The notes under the pieces were generated by a model. That model ran no database searches. It was not told where the DNA came from and saw only the letters and a program-made list of their open reading frames with translations. Position numbers and translations under genes: made by a program. DNA of 64,000 nucleotides from Murinocardiopsis flavida (GTDB taxonomy: Bacteria > Actinomycetota > Actinomycetes > Streptosporangiales > Streptosporangiaceae), in the NCBI RefSeq assembly GCF_003014485.1, contig NZ_PYGA01000018.1:93230-157229 (forward strand), given 5' to 3'. This document shows, one piece after another, positions 50,620 to 60,320 of the stretch. Each line of letters begins with the position of its first letter. The stretch's first letter is position 1.

Positions 50620-53600
50620 ATGAAAACGCCTGCTGCCACACCATCGCTGTCCGAGCTGCACAAACGGCTGCCCGCGCTGATGCCGCTCGACCGGCACCGG
50701 CTGCGTCGGCGTATCGACGGCGCCCGCGCCAAGGTGCGCGGCGACGACGCCCGCGGCGCGGTGCTCGCCGCCATCGGCGCCGACATCGACCGGGCCGAGC
50801 AGCGGGTGCGCGACCGCCGCGCCGCCGTCCCCGAGATCAGCTACCCCGCCGAGCTGCCCGTCAGCCAGAAGCGCGACGACATCGCCGCGGCGATCCGCGA
50901 CCACCAGGTGGTCATCGTCGCCGGTGAGACCGGGTCGGGCAAGACCACCCAGCTGCCCAAGATCTGCCTGGAACTGGGCCGCGGGGTGCTGGGCGGTATC
51001 GGCCACACCCAGCCGCGCCGCCTCGCGGCGCGCACCGTGGCCGAGCGCATCGCCGAGGAGCTCGGCACCGAAACAGGGCAGGCGGTCGGCTACAAGGTGC
51101 GGTTCACCGACACCTCGAGCTCCGACACCCTGGTCAAGCTCATGACCGACGGCATCCTGCTGGCGGAGATCCAGCAGGACCGCATGCTGCGCCAGTACGA
51201 CACCATCATCATCGACGAGGCGCACGAGCGCAGCCTGAACATCGACTTCCTCCTCGGCTACATCAAGCAGCTCCTGCCGCGCCGCCCCGACCTGAAGGTC
51301 GTCATCACCTCGGCGACCATCGATCCCGAGCGGTTCTCCCGGCACTTCGGCGGCGCCCCGATCGTGGAGGTGTCCGGGCGCACCTACCCCGTGGAGGTCC
51401 GCTACCGCCCCGCCGTCGAGGAGACCGTCGACGCGGACGGCGAACCCGTGACGGCGGGCGGCGACCGCGACCAGGCGCAGGCCATCGGCGAGGCGGTGGA
51501 CGAGCTGTTCGCCGAGGGCCCCGGCGACGTCCTGGTGTTCCTCTCCGGCGAGCGCGAGATCCGCGACACCGCCGACTTCCTCGACCGCCAGGAGCGCAAG
51601 GACACCGAGGTCGTCCCGCTGTACGCCCGGCTCTCGGCCGGCGACCAGCACCGGGTGTTCGCCCCGCACCGCGGCCGCCGCATCGTGCTGGCGACCAACG
51701 TCGCCGAGACCTCGCTCACCGTCCCCGGCATCAAGTACGTCATCGACCCCGGCTACGCCCGCATCTCCCGCTACAGCCACCGGACCAAGGTGCAGCGGCT
51801 GCCCATCGAGGCGGTGTCGCAGGCGTCGGCGAACCAGCGCAAGGGCCGCTGCGGGCGGGTGTCCGAGGGCGTCTGCATCCGGCTGTACTCCGAGGACGAC
51901 TTCGAGGCGCGCCCGGAGTTCACCGACCCCGAGATCCTGCGCACCAACCTCGCCTCCGTGATCCTGCAAATGGCGGCGCTCGGCCTGGGCGACGTCGCGG
52001 CGTTCCCGTTCGTCGAGCCGCCCGACCGCCGCCAGATCAAGGACGGCGTGCAGCTCCTCGCCGAGCTCGGCGCGATCGACCCCGACGAGGACGACGAACG
52101 CCGCCGGCTGACACCGGTCGGCCGCAAACTCGCCCAGCTGCCGGTCGACCCCCGGCTGGGCCGCATGGTGCTGGCGGCGGCGGACAACGGCTGCCTGCGC
52201 GAGGTCATGGTCGTCGCCGCCGCGCTGTCCATCCAGGACCCCCGCGAACGCCCCGTCGACAAGCAGCAGGCGGCGGCGGAGCAGCACGCCCGGTTCGCCG
52301 ACAAGGAGTCCGACTTCAGCGCCTACCTGAACCTGTGGCGCCACCTCCAGGAGCAGCAGCGGACCCTGTCCGGCAACCGGTTCCGCAGGCTGTGCCGCAC
52401 CGAGTACCTCAACTACCTGCGGGTGCGCGAGTGGCAGGACATCTACAGCCAGCTCAAGCAGGTCGTGAAGCAGCTCGGGGCCACCCTCAACACCGGCGAC
52501 GCCGACGAGCGGAGCGTGCACCGGTCCCTGCTCGCGGGGCTCCTCTCCCACATCGGGCTCAAGGACCCCGACAAGCACGAGTACGCCGGCGCGCGCGGCG
52601 CCCGGTTCGCGATCTTCCCCGGGTCGTCCCTGTTCAAGAAGCAGCCGCGGTTCGTCATGGCCGGCGAACTGGTCGAGACCTCCCGGCTGTGGGGTCGCAT
52701 GGTCGCCAAGATCGAACCCGAATGGGCCGAGGAGCTCGGCGCGCACCTGGTGAAGCGCACCTACAGCGAGCCGCACTGGGAGAAGAACCGCGGCGCGGTG
52801 GCGGCGTTCGAGCGGGTCACCCTCTACGGCGTGCCGCTGGTCGCGCAGCGCAAGGTCGACTACGGCCGCATCGACCCCGAGGCCGCGCGCGAACTGTTCA
52901 TCCGGCATGCGCTGGTCGAGGGCGACTGGCAGACCCACCACGCGTTCTTCCACGCCAACCGCAGGCTCCTCGACGAGGTCGAGGACCTGGAGCATCGGGC
53001 GCGGCGCCGCGACATCCTCGTCGACGACGACGCCCTGTTCGAGTTCTACGACCAGCGCCTCGGCGCCGAGGCCGTCTCGGGCGCGCACTTCGACACCTGG
53101 TGGAAGCGCGCCAGGAAGCGCGATCCCGACCTCCTCAACTTCGAGAAGTCGATGCTCATCAACGAGGGCGTCGAGGAGGTCAGCGAGGACGACTATCCCG
53201 ACCACTGGCGGCAGGCGTCCTTCGACTTCCCGCTGTCCTACCAGTTCGAGCCGGGTGCCGAGGCCGACGGTGTCACGGTGCACATCCCGCTGAAGGTGCT
53301 GAACCAGGTCTCGGACGACGGGTTCGACTGGCAGATCCCCGGCCTGCGCGCCGACCTGGTCACCGCGCTGATCCGCGCGCTCCCGAAGCCGCTGCGGCGC
53401 AACTTCGTGCCCGTTCCCGACTACGCCGCGAAGGTCGCCGGGCGCCTGGACCCCGGCGGCGGCCCCCTCGCCGAGGCGCTGGCGCGCGAACTCGGCGCGA
53501 TGATCGGGGAGCGCATCCCGGCCGACTCCTTCCAGCTCGACCGGGTCCCCGACCATCTGCGCATCACCTTCCGCGCCGTGGACGACAAGGGCCGCCGCCT

Positions 53601-54552
53601 CGCCGAGGACAAGGACCTCGCCGAGCTGCGCCGCCAGCTCAAACCGCGGCTGGCGAAGGCCATCTCGGCCGAGGCCAAGGGGATCGAGCGCACCGGCCTC
53701 ACCGAGTGGAGCCTCGGTCCGCTGGAGCGCACCTTCGAGCGCAGGTCGGCCGGTCCGGCCGTCAAGGGCTACCCCGCGCTGGTCGACCAGGGCGACAGCG
53801 TCGCGGTGCGCATCTTCGACACCGAGCCCGAGCAGCGGGCGGCCATGCGGGTCGGCACCCGGCGGCTCCTGCTGCTCACCGTCGCCTCGCCGGCGGCCGC
53901 CGTGCAGCGCAACCTGGGGAACCCGGCGAAGCTGGCGCTGGGGCACAGCCCGCACGGCAGCGTGCCCGCCCTGTTCGAGGACTGCCGGGCGGCGGCGACC
54001 GACCAGCTCGTGGCCGAGGCGGGGGGCGTGGTGTGGGACCCCGAGGCGTTCGCCGCGCTCCAGTCCTACGTCCGCGCCGAGATCGGCGACGCGCTGGGCG
54101 TCACCGTCGACGGCGTGGTGCGGGTCCTCGCGAAGGCGCACGAGGTCGAGCGCCGGATGAAGGGCACCAAGAGCCTGGCGGTCCTCGCGTCGCTGGCCGA
54201 CATCCAGGGACAGTTGTCCGGCCTGGTCCACAAGGGCTTCGTCACGGCGGCGGGTGCGCGCCGCCTGCCCGACCTGCTGCGCTACCTGCGCGGCGTCGAG
54301 TACCGGCTCGCCAAGCTGCCCGAGAACCCGCGCCGCGACCAGGTGAACATGGCGAAGGTCGAGCAGATGCGCGTCGCGCGCGAGGCGCTGCTGGCGCGGC
54401 TCCCCGCCGGCCGGGAGGCCGACGACGACGTCGTCGAGCTGCGCTGGATGCTGGAGGAGCTGCGGGTCAGCCTCTTCGCCCAGGAGGTCGGCACCGCCTA
54501 CCCCGTGTCGGAGAAGCGCATCCTGAAGGCGATCGAGGCGCTGAAGCCGTAG
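50620..54552 (+). CDS. hrpA: ATP-dependent RNA helicase HrpA (DEAH box)
   Basis: 1310 residues, the usual HrpA length (about 1300). Walker A is GETGSGKTT at 102-110, the DEAH box lies at 199-202, motif III is SAT, and motif VI is in the QRKGRCGR segment. The HA2, OB-fold and DUF3418 C-terminal regions follow. HrpA-type DEAH helicases unwind structured RNA and rescue stalled ribosomes in E. coli. The start is ATG 50620 (GTT-ATG-AAA-ACG). The gene stands alone with a GC-rich repeat block beyond its stop. Confidence 0.96.
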   Translation: MKTPAATPSLSELHKRLPALMPLDRHRLRRRIDGARAKVRGDDARGAVLAAIGADIDRAEQRVRDRRAAVPEISYPAELPVSQKRDDIAAAIRDHQVVIVAGETGSGKTTQLPKICLELGRGVLGGIGHTQPRRLAARTVAERIAEELGTETGQAVGYKVRFTDTSSSDTLVKLMTDGILLAEIQQDRMLRQYDTIIIDEAHERSLNIDFLLGYIKQLLPRRPDLKVVITSATIDPERFSRHFGGAPIVEVSGRTYPVEVRYRPAVEETVDADGEPVTAGGDRDQAQAIGEAVDELFAEGPGDVLVFLSGEREIRDTADFLDRQERKDTEVVPLYARLSAGDQHRVFAPHRGRRIVLATNVAETSLTVPGIKYVIDPGYARISRYSHRTKVQRLPIEAVSQASANQRKGRCGRVSEGVCIRLYSEDDFEARPEFTDPEILRTNLASVILQMAALGLGDVAAFPFVEPPDRRQIKDGVQLLAELGAIDPDEDDERRRLTPVGRKLAQLPVDPRLGRMVLAAADNGCLREVMVVAAALSIQDPRERPVDKQQAAAEQHARFADKESDFSAYLNLWRHLQEQQRTLSGNRFRRLCRTEYLNYLRVREWQDIYSQLKQVVKQLGATLNTGDADERSVHRSLLAGLLSHIGLKDPDKHEYAGARGARFAIFPGSSLFKKQPRFVMAGELVETSRLWGRMVAKIEPEWAEELGAHLVKRTYSEPHWEKNRGAVAAFERVTLYGVPLVAQRKVDYGRIDPEAARELFIRHALVEGDWQTHHAFFHANRRLLDEVEDLEHRARRRDILVDDDALFEFYDQRLGAEAVSGAHFDTWWKRARKRDPDLLNFEKSMLINEGVEEVSEDDYPDHWRQASFDFPLSYQFEPGAEADGVTVHIPLKVLNQVSDDGFDWQIPGLRADLVTALIRALPKPLRRNFVPVPDYAAKVAGRLDPGGGPLAEALARELGAMIGERIPADSFQLDRVPDHLRITFRAVDDKGRRLAEDKDLAELRRQLKPRLAKAISAEAKGIERTGLTEWSLGPLERTFERRSAGPAVKGYPALVDQGDSVAVRIFDTEPEQRAAMRVGTRRLLLLTVASPAAAVQRNLGNPAKLALGHSPHGSVPALFEDCRAAATDQLVAEAGGVVWDPEAFAALQSYVRAEIGDALGVTVDGVVRVLAKAHEVERRMKGTKSLAVLASLADIQGQLSGLVHKGFVTAAGARRLPDLLRYLRGVEYRLAKLPENPRRDQVNMAKVEQMRVAREALLARLPAGREADDDVVELRWMLEELRVSLFAQEVGTAYPVSEKRILKAIEALKP

Positions 54553-55242
54553 GCCCCTGCGGCCCGGGCCCGGGCCCGGGCCCGGGCCCCGGGGACGTCC
54601 CGGGCCCCGGGCCGGTCCCGCATCTCCCATCAGGCGACGCGGCGGCGCATCGGACGGCCCCGCCGCAGGGCTGCGAGCCGTGCGCGGCATCGGCGCGGAA
54701 ATGCGCGCAATCTCCGGTGAAAGCGCGCCGTTCACCGTCGGTGCTCCGGCAATGGAAATCGACCGCCGCGCGGAAGGCGCCGACCCACTTACCGGGGGCC
54801 ACTCGCGAAGCCTTCGCCCGGTGCACGGCCGCCGAATCGTCCGCGGGGATTCGGGGGGGATTCGCGGGTGAATTGTCGGCCTTCGCCATCCGTGCGAAGA
54901 CGTGGATGTGGTGTGCGACACATGTTCCGGGTTTCCGGAGTGGACTGATGGGGCCTCGTGGCACTGTGGCCAGGTGAGAGCAAGACTGTCCACGGAAAGC
55001 AGGGAAACGCCCAATTCATAGGGATTCGCTGTGCTAGCCTGGCCGCTGTTTCGCCCGCCAGGTACGACATGCGAGAACGTTTTACTGATGCACGTTCTTC
55101 TGGTATGTCCGATTCGGCCACAAAACCCGAGTCCCGAATCCCTTTCGGTGGGCGGCGTACTGCCGGATGACGGTGGAAGACCCCGACGTCATCCGCAACG
55201 AAACCACTTCTGTTGGTCAGGCCCCCACTTGAGGAGAGCGCT
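54553..55242. other. Gene-free stretch with CCCGGG repeats, then the conservon leader
   Basis: Positions about 54570-54630 are almost pure G/C with overlapping GGGCCC/CCCGGG palindromes that can fold in several ways and probably act as the hrpA terminator. The rest, to 55242, becomes less GC-rich (54900-55200) and should contain the conservon promoter. I found no convincing gene. Confidence 0.5.
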
Positions 55243-56793
55243 GTGGCTCAGGCTCGATCGTCGGCCAGCCCCGACCACCCCGGCTCCGTGCAGGGCAGCG
55301 GGCCCGTCGGCGCGCCCGGAGGCGACGACGCCGGCCGGTGGCGCAGGTTCCTGCGCAAGGTCGGACTGTCCCGCCGGCCCGACCCCGACGGACTCGCCGC
55401 CGAGCAGTACACGGCCGACCTGATACCGCCGCCGACCGGCCGCCACCACCAGGAGTCCGGCGGATGGCCCGCGGCCGACACCGCACTGCGGCAGCCGCCG
55501 CCCGGCTACCCGCCGCAGGGGGCCGCACCGCCGCCCCCGCAGCACTGGGGTGCCGACCAGCCGTGGAACGCCGGGCAGCAGTGGGCCGCCGCACCGCCGG
55601 TGCCGCAGCCCGCCGCCCCGGCCAACGGCGCGGCGCCCGCGGTCGACTCCGTGCGGCCCTGGCCGCAGGAGCAGCAGCCCCCCGCCGAGGCGCCGCCCGC
55701 GCGCCCCGCCGAGACCCCGGCGGCGGCCGCCACGACCACCGCCGCGACCACCGCAACCGCCGCCGTCGTCTCCCCGGTGGACCAGGCGCAGACCGAACTG
55801 CTCGCCGCGAGCCTCGCCGGAATGGCGATGCGCGACCTGAGCCTGGTCGACTCCATCATCGACACCGTCGAAGAGCTGGAGGACACCGCCGAGGACCCCG
55901 ATCTGCTCGAAAAGCTCTTCAAGATCGACAACCTGGCGACGCGGATGCGCCGCAACGGCGAGAACCTGCTGATCCTCGCCGGCCAGGACAGCGGCGACCC
56001 CTCCATCGACCCCATCCCGCTGCTCGACGTCGGACGCGCCGCGATCTCCGAGATCAGCGACTACCAGCGCATCCGCATCGGCAAGATGCCGGAGCTGTTC
56101 ATCTCCGGCAGCGCGGCCGACGACCTCAGCCACTTGCTCGCCGAGCTCATGGAGAACGCGACCGCCAAGTCGCCGGAGCACGCCCAGGTCGTCGTCAGCG
56201 CCCAGGCCATGGCCGACGACCGCCTCCTCATCACCGTCGAGGACGAGGGCATCGGCATCCCCAAGGAGCGCCTCGAGTCCCTGAACACGCGGCTCAACGG
56301 CGCGCCCGTTCTGGACCAGCACTCCGTCAAGCACATGGGCCTCTACGTCGCCAGCCGCATCGCGCACCGGCACGGCCTCGCCGTGCAGCTCGAAGCGCGC
56401 GCGTTCCGCGGCGTCAGCGCCCACGTCGTCGTCCCCCAGAACCTGTTCGGGACGACGGGCCCCGCCCAGCCCAGCTCGGCGGACCTCCCCCGGCGCCCGG
56501 TGGCGCCCCCTGCCCCCGTGCCCCAGCCGATCGCGCCGACCGCACCCGGCACCACCCAGCCCGGTGCGAGGCAGGAGGGCAGATCCGACATGAACCAGTC
56601 GTCCGTCACAGCATCCGGCCTCCCGCGCCGCAGCGCCCACCGGTCCGGTGCGGCCCCTGAACCACTCGCCGAGCAGCCCGCTGCGGCCGAACCCGAGGAG
56701 CCGTCGCGCACCCCCGCCAGCCGGGCCGACCGGATCCGCGCCGACCTCGAAGGCTTCCTCGAGGGCGAACGCGCGGCCGGCCGCGACAACTGA
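55243..56793 (+). CDS. Conservon sensor-kinase-like protein (CvnA type)
   Basis: 516 residues. A long Pro/Ala/Gln-rich N-terminal region (about 1-165) precedes a helical dimerisation segment (QTELLAASLAGMAMRDLSLVDSIIDTVEELE) and an HATPase domain with N-box LMENATAKSPEHAQVV, DEGIGIP and HMGLYVASRIAHRHGL. No His-box with a clear phospho-accepting His of a normal kinase is evident, as usual for conservon nucleotide-binding proteins. There are no membrane helices; it probably nucleates a membrane-proximal complex with the three downstream products. GTG 55243 has GAGGAGAG upstream. Confidence 0.9.
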   Translation: MAQARSSASPDHPGSVQGSGPVGAPGGDDAGRWRRFLRKVGLSRRPDPDGLAAEQYTADLIPPPTGRHHQESGGWPAADTALRQPPPGYPPQGAAPPPPQHWGADQPWNAGQQWAAAPPVPQPAAPANGAAPAVDSVRPWPQEQQPPAEAPPARPAETPAAAATTTAATTATAAVVSPVDQAQTELLAASLAGMAMRDLSLVDSIIDTVEELEDTAEDPDLLEKLFKIDNLATRMRRNGENLLILAGQDSGDPSIDPIPLLDVGRAAISEISDYQRIRIGKMPELFISGSAADDLSHLLAELMENATAKSPEHAQVVVSAQAMADDRLLITVEDEGIGIPKERLESLNTRLNGAPVLDQHSVKHMGLYVASRIAHRHGLAVQLEARAFRGVSAHVVVPQNLFGTTGPAQPSSADLPRRPVAPPAPVPQPIAPTAPGTTQPGARQEGRSDMNQSSVTASGLPRRSAHRSGAAPEPLAEQPAAAEPEEPSRTPASRADRIRADLEGFLEGERAAGRDN

Positions 56794-56885
56794 CCGCGGT
56801 CCCATGGTCCAGGACGACGGTTGAACCGCAGCGACATTGACCGGCGCGCGCACAAGCGCCCGCCGGGTGAACCCGAGAAGACCGA

Positions 56886-57317
56886 GTGGACGTGGACAAG
56901 CTGATGACCGAAAGTGCGGAGAATTTCACCTGGCTCATCTCCAACTTCGTTTCGGAGGTGGCCGGGGTCGAGCACGCCGTTGTGGTCTCATCCGACGGCC
57001 TGCTGCTGGCGGCCTCAGAAGGCTTTCCGGAGCAGCACGCCGAGCAGTTGGCGGCGATCGCCAGCGGAATGCAGAGCCTCGCCGACGGTACGGCCAGGAT
57101 GTTCAGCAAGGGCGACAGCGACCAGCTCATCCTGCGGATGAGCCGGGGCTACCTGTTCGTCATGGCCATCAGCGACGGGTCGTCGCTGGCAGTCCTCGCA
57201 AGCAAGCAGGCCGACATGAAGATCGTCGCCTACCAGATGACCCTGCTCGTGGAGAACGCCGGCCACGTGCTCACCCCGCAGTTGCGCTCGCAACTGCGCG
57301 AGGTCATCGCCAACTGA
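56886..57317 (+). CDS. Roadblock/LC7-domain protein (CvnB type)
   Basis: 143 residues filling one roadblock/LC7 fold (NFVSEVAGVEHAVVVSSDGLLLAAS, LQSLADGTARMF, LFVMAISDGSSLAVLASKQADM). In conservons this family regulates the partner small GTPase, much as MglB acts on MglA. It is second of the four-gene set. The start is GTG 56886; the in-frame ATG at MTES is less likely. Confidence 0.93.
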   Translation: MDVDKLMTESAENFTWLISNFVSEVAGVEHAVVVSSDGLLLAASEGFPEQHAEQLAAIASGMQSLADGTARMFSKGDSDQLILRMSRGYLFVMAISDGSSLAVLASKQADMKIVAYQMTLLVENAGHVLTPQLRSQLREVIAN

Positions 57318-57370
57318 CCTGACCGGCCTTGCTTCCATGGAGCTTCCCCCATGAAGAGGTGTGCACAGTC

Positions 57371-57730
57371 GTGAACAATCGCCGCAGAAGGGGCATCAGG
57401 ATCCGCCCCTACACCTTCACGGGCGGCCGGACCCGGTCACGGCATCCGCTGATGCTGCAAACGCTGGTGTCCGTGGCCGACCCCGGGACGGCGCCCCCGA
57501 AGAACCTGCTGCCGGAATCCGAGCAGATCCACCGGTTGTGCCGGGAGGCGCGTTCGGTCGCGGAGATCTCGGCGGAGCTCAAGATCCCCGTCGGCGTCAC
57601 CCAAGTCCTGATCAGCGACCTCGCCGACCAGGAACTCATCTACATCCATCCGACCATCACTGGGCACAGCCCGTCGGAGAACCAAGTACTTGAGAGGGCG
57701 CTCCGTGGCCTCGAACGTCTCTTCCAATGA
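57371..57730 (+). CDS. DUF742 protein (CvnC type)
   Basis: 119 residues with the DUF742 pattern: IRPYTFTGGRTRSRHPLMLQTLV at the N-terminus and a winged-helix-like ARSVAEISAELKIPVGVTQVLISDLADQELIYIHP. It probably links the roadblock protein and the GTPase. GTG 57371 is chosen from AAGAGGTG upstream; the 3' end overlaps the GTPase gene by 26 bases. Confidence 0.9.
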   Translation: MNNRRRRGIRIRPYTFTGGRTRSRHPLMLQTLVSVADPGTAPPKNLLPESEQIHRLCREARSVAEISAELKIPVGVTQVLISDLADQELIYIHPTITGHSPSENQVLERALRGLERLFQ

Positions 57731-58304
57731 CAAGTCGTCGATGGTCTCGACCAAGATCGTCATCGCTGGCGGGTTCGGCGCAGGGAAGACCACCCTGGTC
57801 GGCTCGGTCTCCGAGATCCCACCGGTGACCACCGAGGCGATGATGACCGAGGCGAGCGAGGCCCACGACGACACCTCCTCGACCCCGACCAAGATCACCA
57901 CGACGGTGGCCATGGACTTCGGGCGCATCACCCTGGACGAGAAGCTGATCATGTACATGTTCGGCACGCCCGGCCAGGCGCGGTTCTGGTTCATGTGGGA
58001 CGACATCGTGCGCGGCGCGGTGGGGGCGGTCGTCGTGGTCGACGTCCGTCGGCTCGCCGACTCCTTCGCCGCTGTCGACTACTTCGAGAACAACCCGCAG
58101 GTGCCCTACATCGTGGCGCTGAACCGCTTCGACGGCGAGCTCGGGCACACGGTGGACGAGATCAGGGAGGCGCTGGAGATCCGCCCCGGCATCCCGATCA
58201 TCGACTTCGACGCCCGCGACCGCCGGTCCGCCGGCAGCGCCCTCACCACGCTCCTCGAATACGCGCTGTCGCACCCCACCAAGGAGCCGGCGCTCGCCGG
58301 ATGA
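57705..58304 (+). CDS. Conservon GTPase (CvnD type)
   Basis: This 199-residue Ras-like GTPase has the P-loop GGFGAGKTT, a switch region AMDFGRITLD, switch II GTPGQARFWFMWDD and NRFD in place of NKxD. CvnD proteins act as molecular switches downstream of the CvnA-CvnB complex and affect development and antibiotic production in streptomycetes. It starts at GTG 57705 inside the end of the DUF742 gene and is followed by a strong hairpin that closes the operon. Confidence 0.94.
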   Translation: MASNVSSNDKSSMVSTKIVIAGGFGAGKTTLVGSVSEIPPVTTEAMMTEASEAHDDTSSTPTKITTTVAMDFGRITLDEKLIMYMFGTPGQARFWFMWDDIVRGAVGAVVVVDVRRLADSFAAVDYFENNPQVPYIVALNRFDGELGHTVDEIREALEIRPGIPIIDFDARDRRSAGSALTTLLEYALSHPTKEPALAG

Positions 58305-58326
58305 GCGGCGCCGCCGATCCGGGTAC

Positions 58327-58370
58327 GCGGCGCCCCGCCAGGGGGACCACCCCAGGGCGCGGGGCGCCGC
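58327..58370 (+). terminator. Terminator of the conservon operon
   Basis: GCGGCGCCCCGC (58327-58338) pairs perfectly with GCGGGGCGCCGC (58359-58370), with an inner GGGG/CCCC stem. It lies 22 bases after the GTPase stop. Confidence 0.8.
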
Positions 58371-58436
58371 ACCGGTTCTCGTAGGGTGAGCGGTCCGGGC
58401 CGGGCGTCGGCCGCGGCGGGCCGGAAGGGAACGGGC

Positions 58437-59486
58437 ATGGGCGAGCGTCGACTGCTGTGGGTCGGGAGCTACACACCGGGATCGGAGCCCGCCGGAGCGG
58501 GCTCCGGCGTGCACCGGGTGTGGCTCGACACCGCCACCGGCGCCCTCACCGACGGCGGCCTCGCCGCGGCGGCCGAGGGCCCCTCGTTCCTCGCCCTGCA
58601 CCCGACCCGCCCGCTGCTGTTCGCCGTCAACGAGGCGCCCGAAGGCCGCCTGAGCGGATTCGCCACGGCATCCGACGGCACCCTGACCCCGCTGGGCTCG
58701 GTCGGCACCGGCGGCGGATCGCCCTGCCACCTCGCCGTCCTCGACGACTGCGTCGTCGTCGCCAACTACGCCGAAGGCGTGGTGTCGGTCCACCCCATCG
58801 GGGCCGACGGCGCACCGGGCGAGCGCGTCCAGGAGTTCGCGCACGACGGCACCGGGCCGGTCGCCGACCGGCAGGAGTGCTCCCACGCGCACAGCGCCGA
58901 CCTGTCCCCGGGAGGCACCCACCTGCTGGTGTGCGACCTCGGCACCGACGAACTGCGCGCCCACCCGTACACCGCCGGCGCCGCCGAACCGCTGGGCCCG
59001 CAGTCCATCGCGGTGCGCTGCGCCCCCGGGACCGGCCCCCGGCACCTCGCCGTGCACCCCAGCGGCCACATCTACGTCGGCGGCGAACTCGACGGCGCCG
59101 TCCACGTGCTGCGCTGGGACCCCGCGACCGCGACGGCGGCCCCGGTCTCCTCGGCACCGGCCACCGCAACGGGCGGGCGCACCCTCCTCGCCGAGGTCAC
59201 GCTGTCCGCCGACGCGCGCCGCCTCTACGTGTCCAATCGCGTCGCCGACACCGTCGCCGTCTTCGACGTCGCCGCCGACGGCGCAGCGCTGCACCCCGCG
59301 GGCGAGGCCGCCACCGAAGGGGTGTGGCCGCGGCACTTCACCCTCGCGGGCGACCTCCTGATCGCCGCCAACCAGGACCCCGGCAGCCTGGAGACCTTCC
59401 GGCTCGACCCGGCCACCGGGGTGCCCGCCGCAACCGGCAACCGGCTCGACCTGCCCAGCGCGGTGTGCGTGCTGCCGGCACGGTAG
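58437..59486 (+). CDS. Lactonase family protein (6-phosphogluconolactonase-type seven-bladed propeller)
   Basis: 349 residues. Repeated blades include LLWVGSYTPG, GPSFLALHPTRPLLFAVNE, HSADLSPGGTHLLVCDLGTDEL, GTGPRHLAVHPSGHIYVGGELDG and GVWPRHFTLAGDLLIAANQDPGSLETF, the latter carrying family-typical His residues. Relatives hydrolyse 6-phosphogluconolactone (pentose phosphate pathway) or cis,cis-muconate-derived lactones; the substrate here is not certain. ATG 58437 has GGAAGGGA upstream. Confidence 0.9.
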   Translation: MGERRLLWVGSYTPGSEPAGAGSGVHRVWLDTATGALTDGGLAAAAEGPSFLALHPTRPLLFAVNEAPEGRLSGFATASDGTLTPLGSVGTGGGSPCHLAVLDDCVVVANYAEGVVSVHPIGADGAPGERVQEFAHDGTGPVADRQECSHAHSADLSPGGTHLLVCDLGTDELRAHPYTAGAAEPLGPQSIAVRCAPGTGPRHLAVHPSGHIYVGGELDGAVHVLRWDPATATAAPVSSAPATATGGRTLLAEVTLSADARRLYVSNRVADTVAVFDVAADGAALHPAGEAATEGVWPRHFTLAGDLLIAANQDPGSLETFRLDPATGVPAATGNRLDLPSAVCVLPAR

Positions 59487-59497
59487 CGCCGGACCCC

Positions 59498-59518
59498 GCC
59501 GGACCCCGCCGGTCCGGC
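59498..59518 (+). terminator. Hairpin after the lactonase gene
   Basis: GCCGGACC (59498-59505) pairs with GGTCCGGC (59511-59518). The left arm is part of a duplicated 10-base unit (GGACCCCGCC twice). There is no U-run. Confidence 0.5.
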
Positions 59519-59657
59519 CGCGACGTCGATAGCCCGTTCCGCCAAGGAACACCGGCCCGATCCTGTCCGATCCGGCAGGGCGGAGCGCGGGGGACTCGCG
59601 CACAATGAGTGCGATACCCCCGCTCTTCCGGCACGCCGCAACGGAACAGGTCAGCCA

Positions 59658-60245
59658 GTGAGTACCAGCCCGCCGCCCCCGCGCAACCGCGGTCTCGTCC
59701 CCCGCGACATCGCCCTGATCGCGCTGTTCGCCGCGCTGATCGCGGTGCTCAGCATGACCCTCGCGGTCCCGATCGGGCCGGTGCCGATCACCCTTCAGAC
59801 CTTGGGCGTCATGCTGGCCGCGAGCCTCCTCGGGCCCACGCGCGGCCCGCTCGCCGTACTGACCTTCCTGCTGCTGGTCGCCGTCGGGCTGCCCCTGCTG
59901 CCCGGCGGGCGCGGCGGGCTCGCGCCGTTCGCGGGGGTCACCGGCGGGTACCTGATCGGCTGGGTCGCGGGGGCGTTCGTCATCGGCCTGCTCACCGCGC
60001 GGATGCTGCCCAGGTACCGTTTCTGGTGGGGGCTGCTGTGCAACGCCGTCGGCGGTATCGGCGTGGTCTACCTGGTCGGTGTGCCGTGGAGCGCGGTCGT
60101 CACCGGCGACACCTCGCTGGCGGCCCTCCTCGGCTTCGCCGTCTTCCTGCCGGGCGACATCGCCAAGGCCGCAATCGCGTCGGCCGTTGCGGCAGGGGTG
60201 TTCCGCGCCTACCCGGTGCCGCCTGCGGGGCGGCCCACCGCCTGA
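59658..60245 (+). CDS. bioY: Biotin transporter substrate-binding subunit (ECF S component)
   Basis: 195 residues, about six helices. BioY landmarks include DIALIALFAALIAVLSM, VPITLQTLGVMLAASLLGPTRG, GLPLLPGGRGGLAPFAGVTGGYLIGW and the C-terminal FLPGDIAKAAIASAVAAGV. It binds biotin with high affinity, and with the next two genes forms an energised ECF importer. GTG start at 59658. Confidence 0.95.
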   Translation: MSTSPPPPRNRGLVPRDIALIALFAALIAVLSMTLAVPIGPVPITLQTLGVMLAASLLGPTRGPLAVLTFLLLVAVGLPLLPGGRGGLAPFAGVTGGYLIGWVAGAFVIGLLTARMLPRYRFWWGLLCNAVGGIGVVYLVGVPWSAVVTGDTSLAALLGFAVFLPGDIAKAAIASAVAAGVFRAYPVPPAGRPTA

Positions 60246-60320
60246 AACCGGGCGGCGCCGCGGGCGCGCCGCACCCCGCCCGGCCCACCCCGTACGTACA
60301 TGCCCTGAACAGGAACGACC

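Noticed and set aside
54570..54630. CCCGGG-rich block as a CRISPR array or mobile-element end
   Set aside because: Units are 6-base simple repeats without spacers, and no cas or transposase gene is near; a GC-rich terminator is simpler.
54467..54964. A 165-residue minus-strand frame across the GC repeats after hrpA
   Set aside because: Its middle is Gly-Pro repeats from CCCGGG sequence, and it reads into the hrpA coding region; no family resemblance.
50080..55014. A 1644-residue open frame on the minus strand opposite hrpA
   Set aside because: It is the antisense shadow of a convincing 1310-residue HrpA in very GC-rich DNA: low-complexity Gly/Ala/Arg/Glu/Val composition, no domains, no ribosome-binding site.
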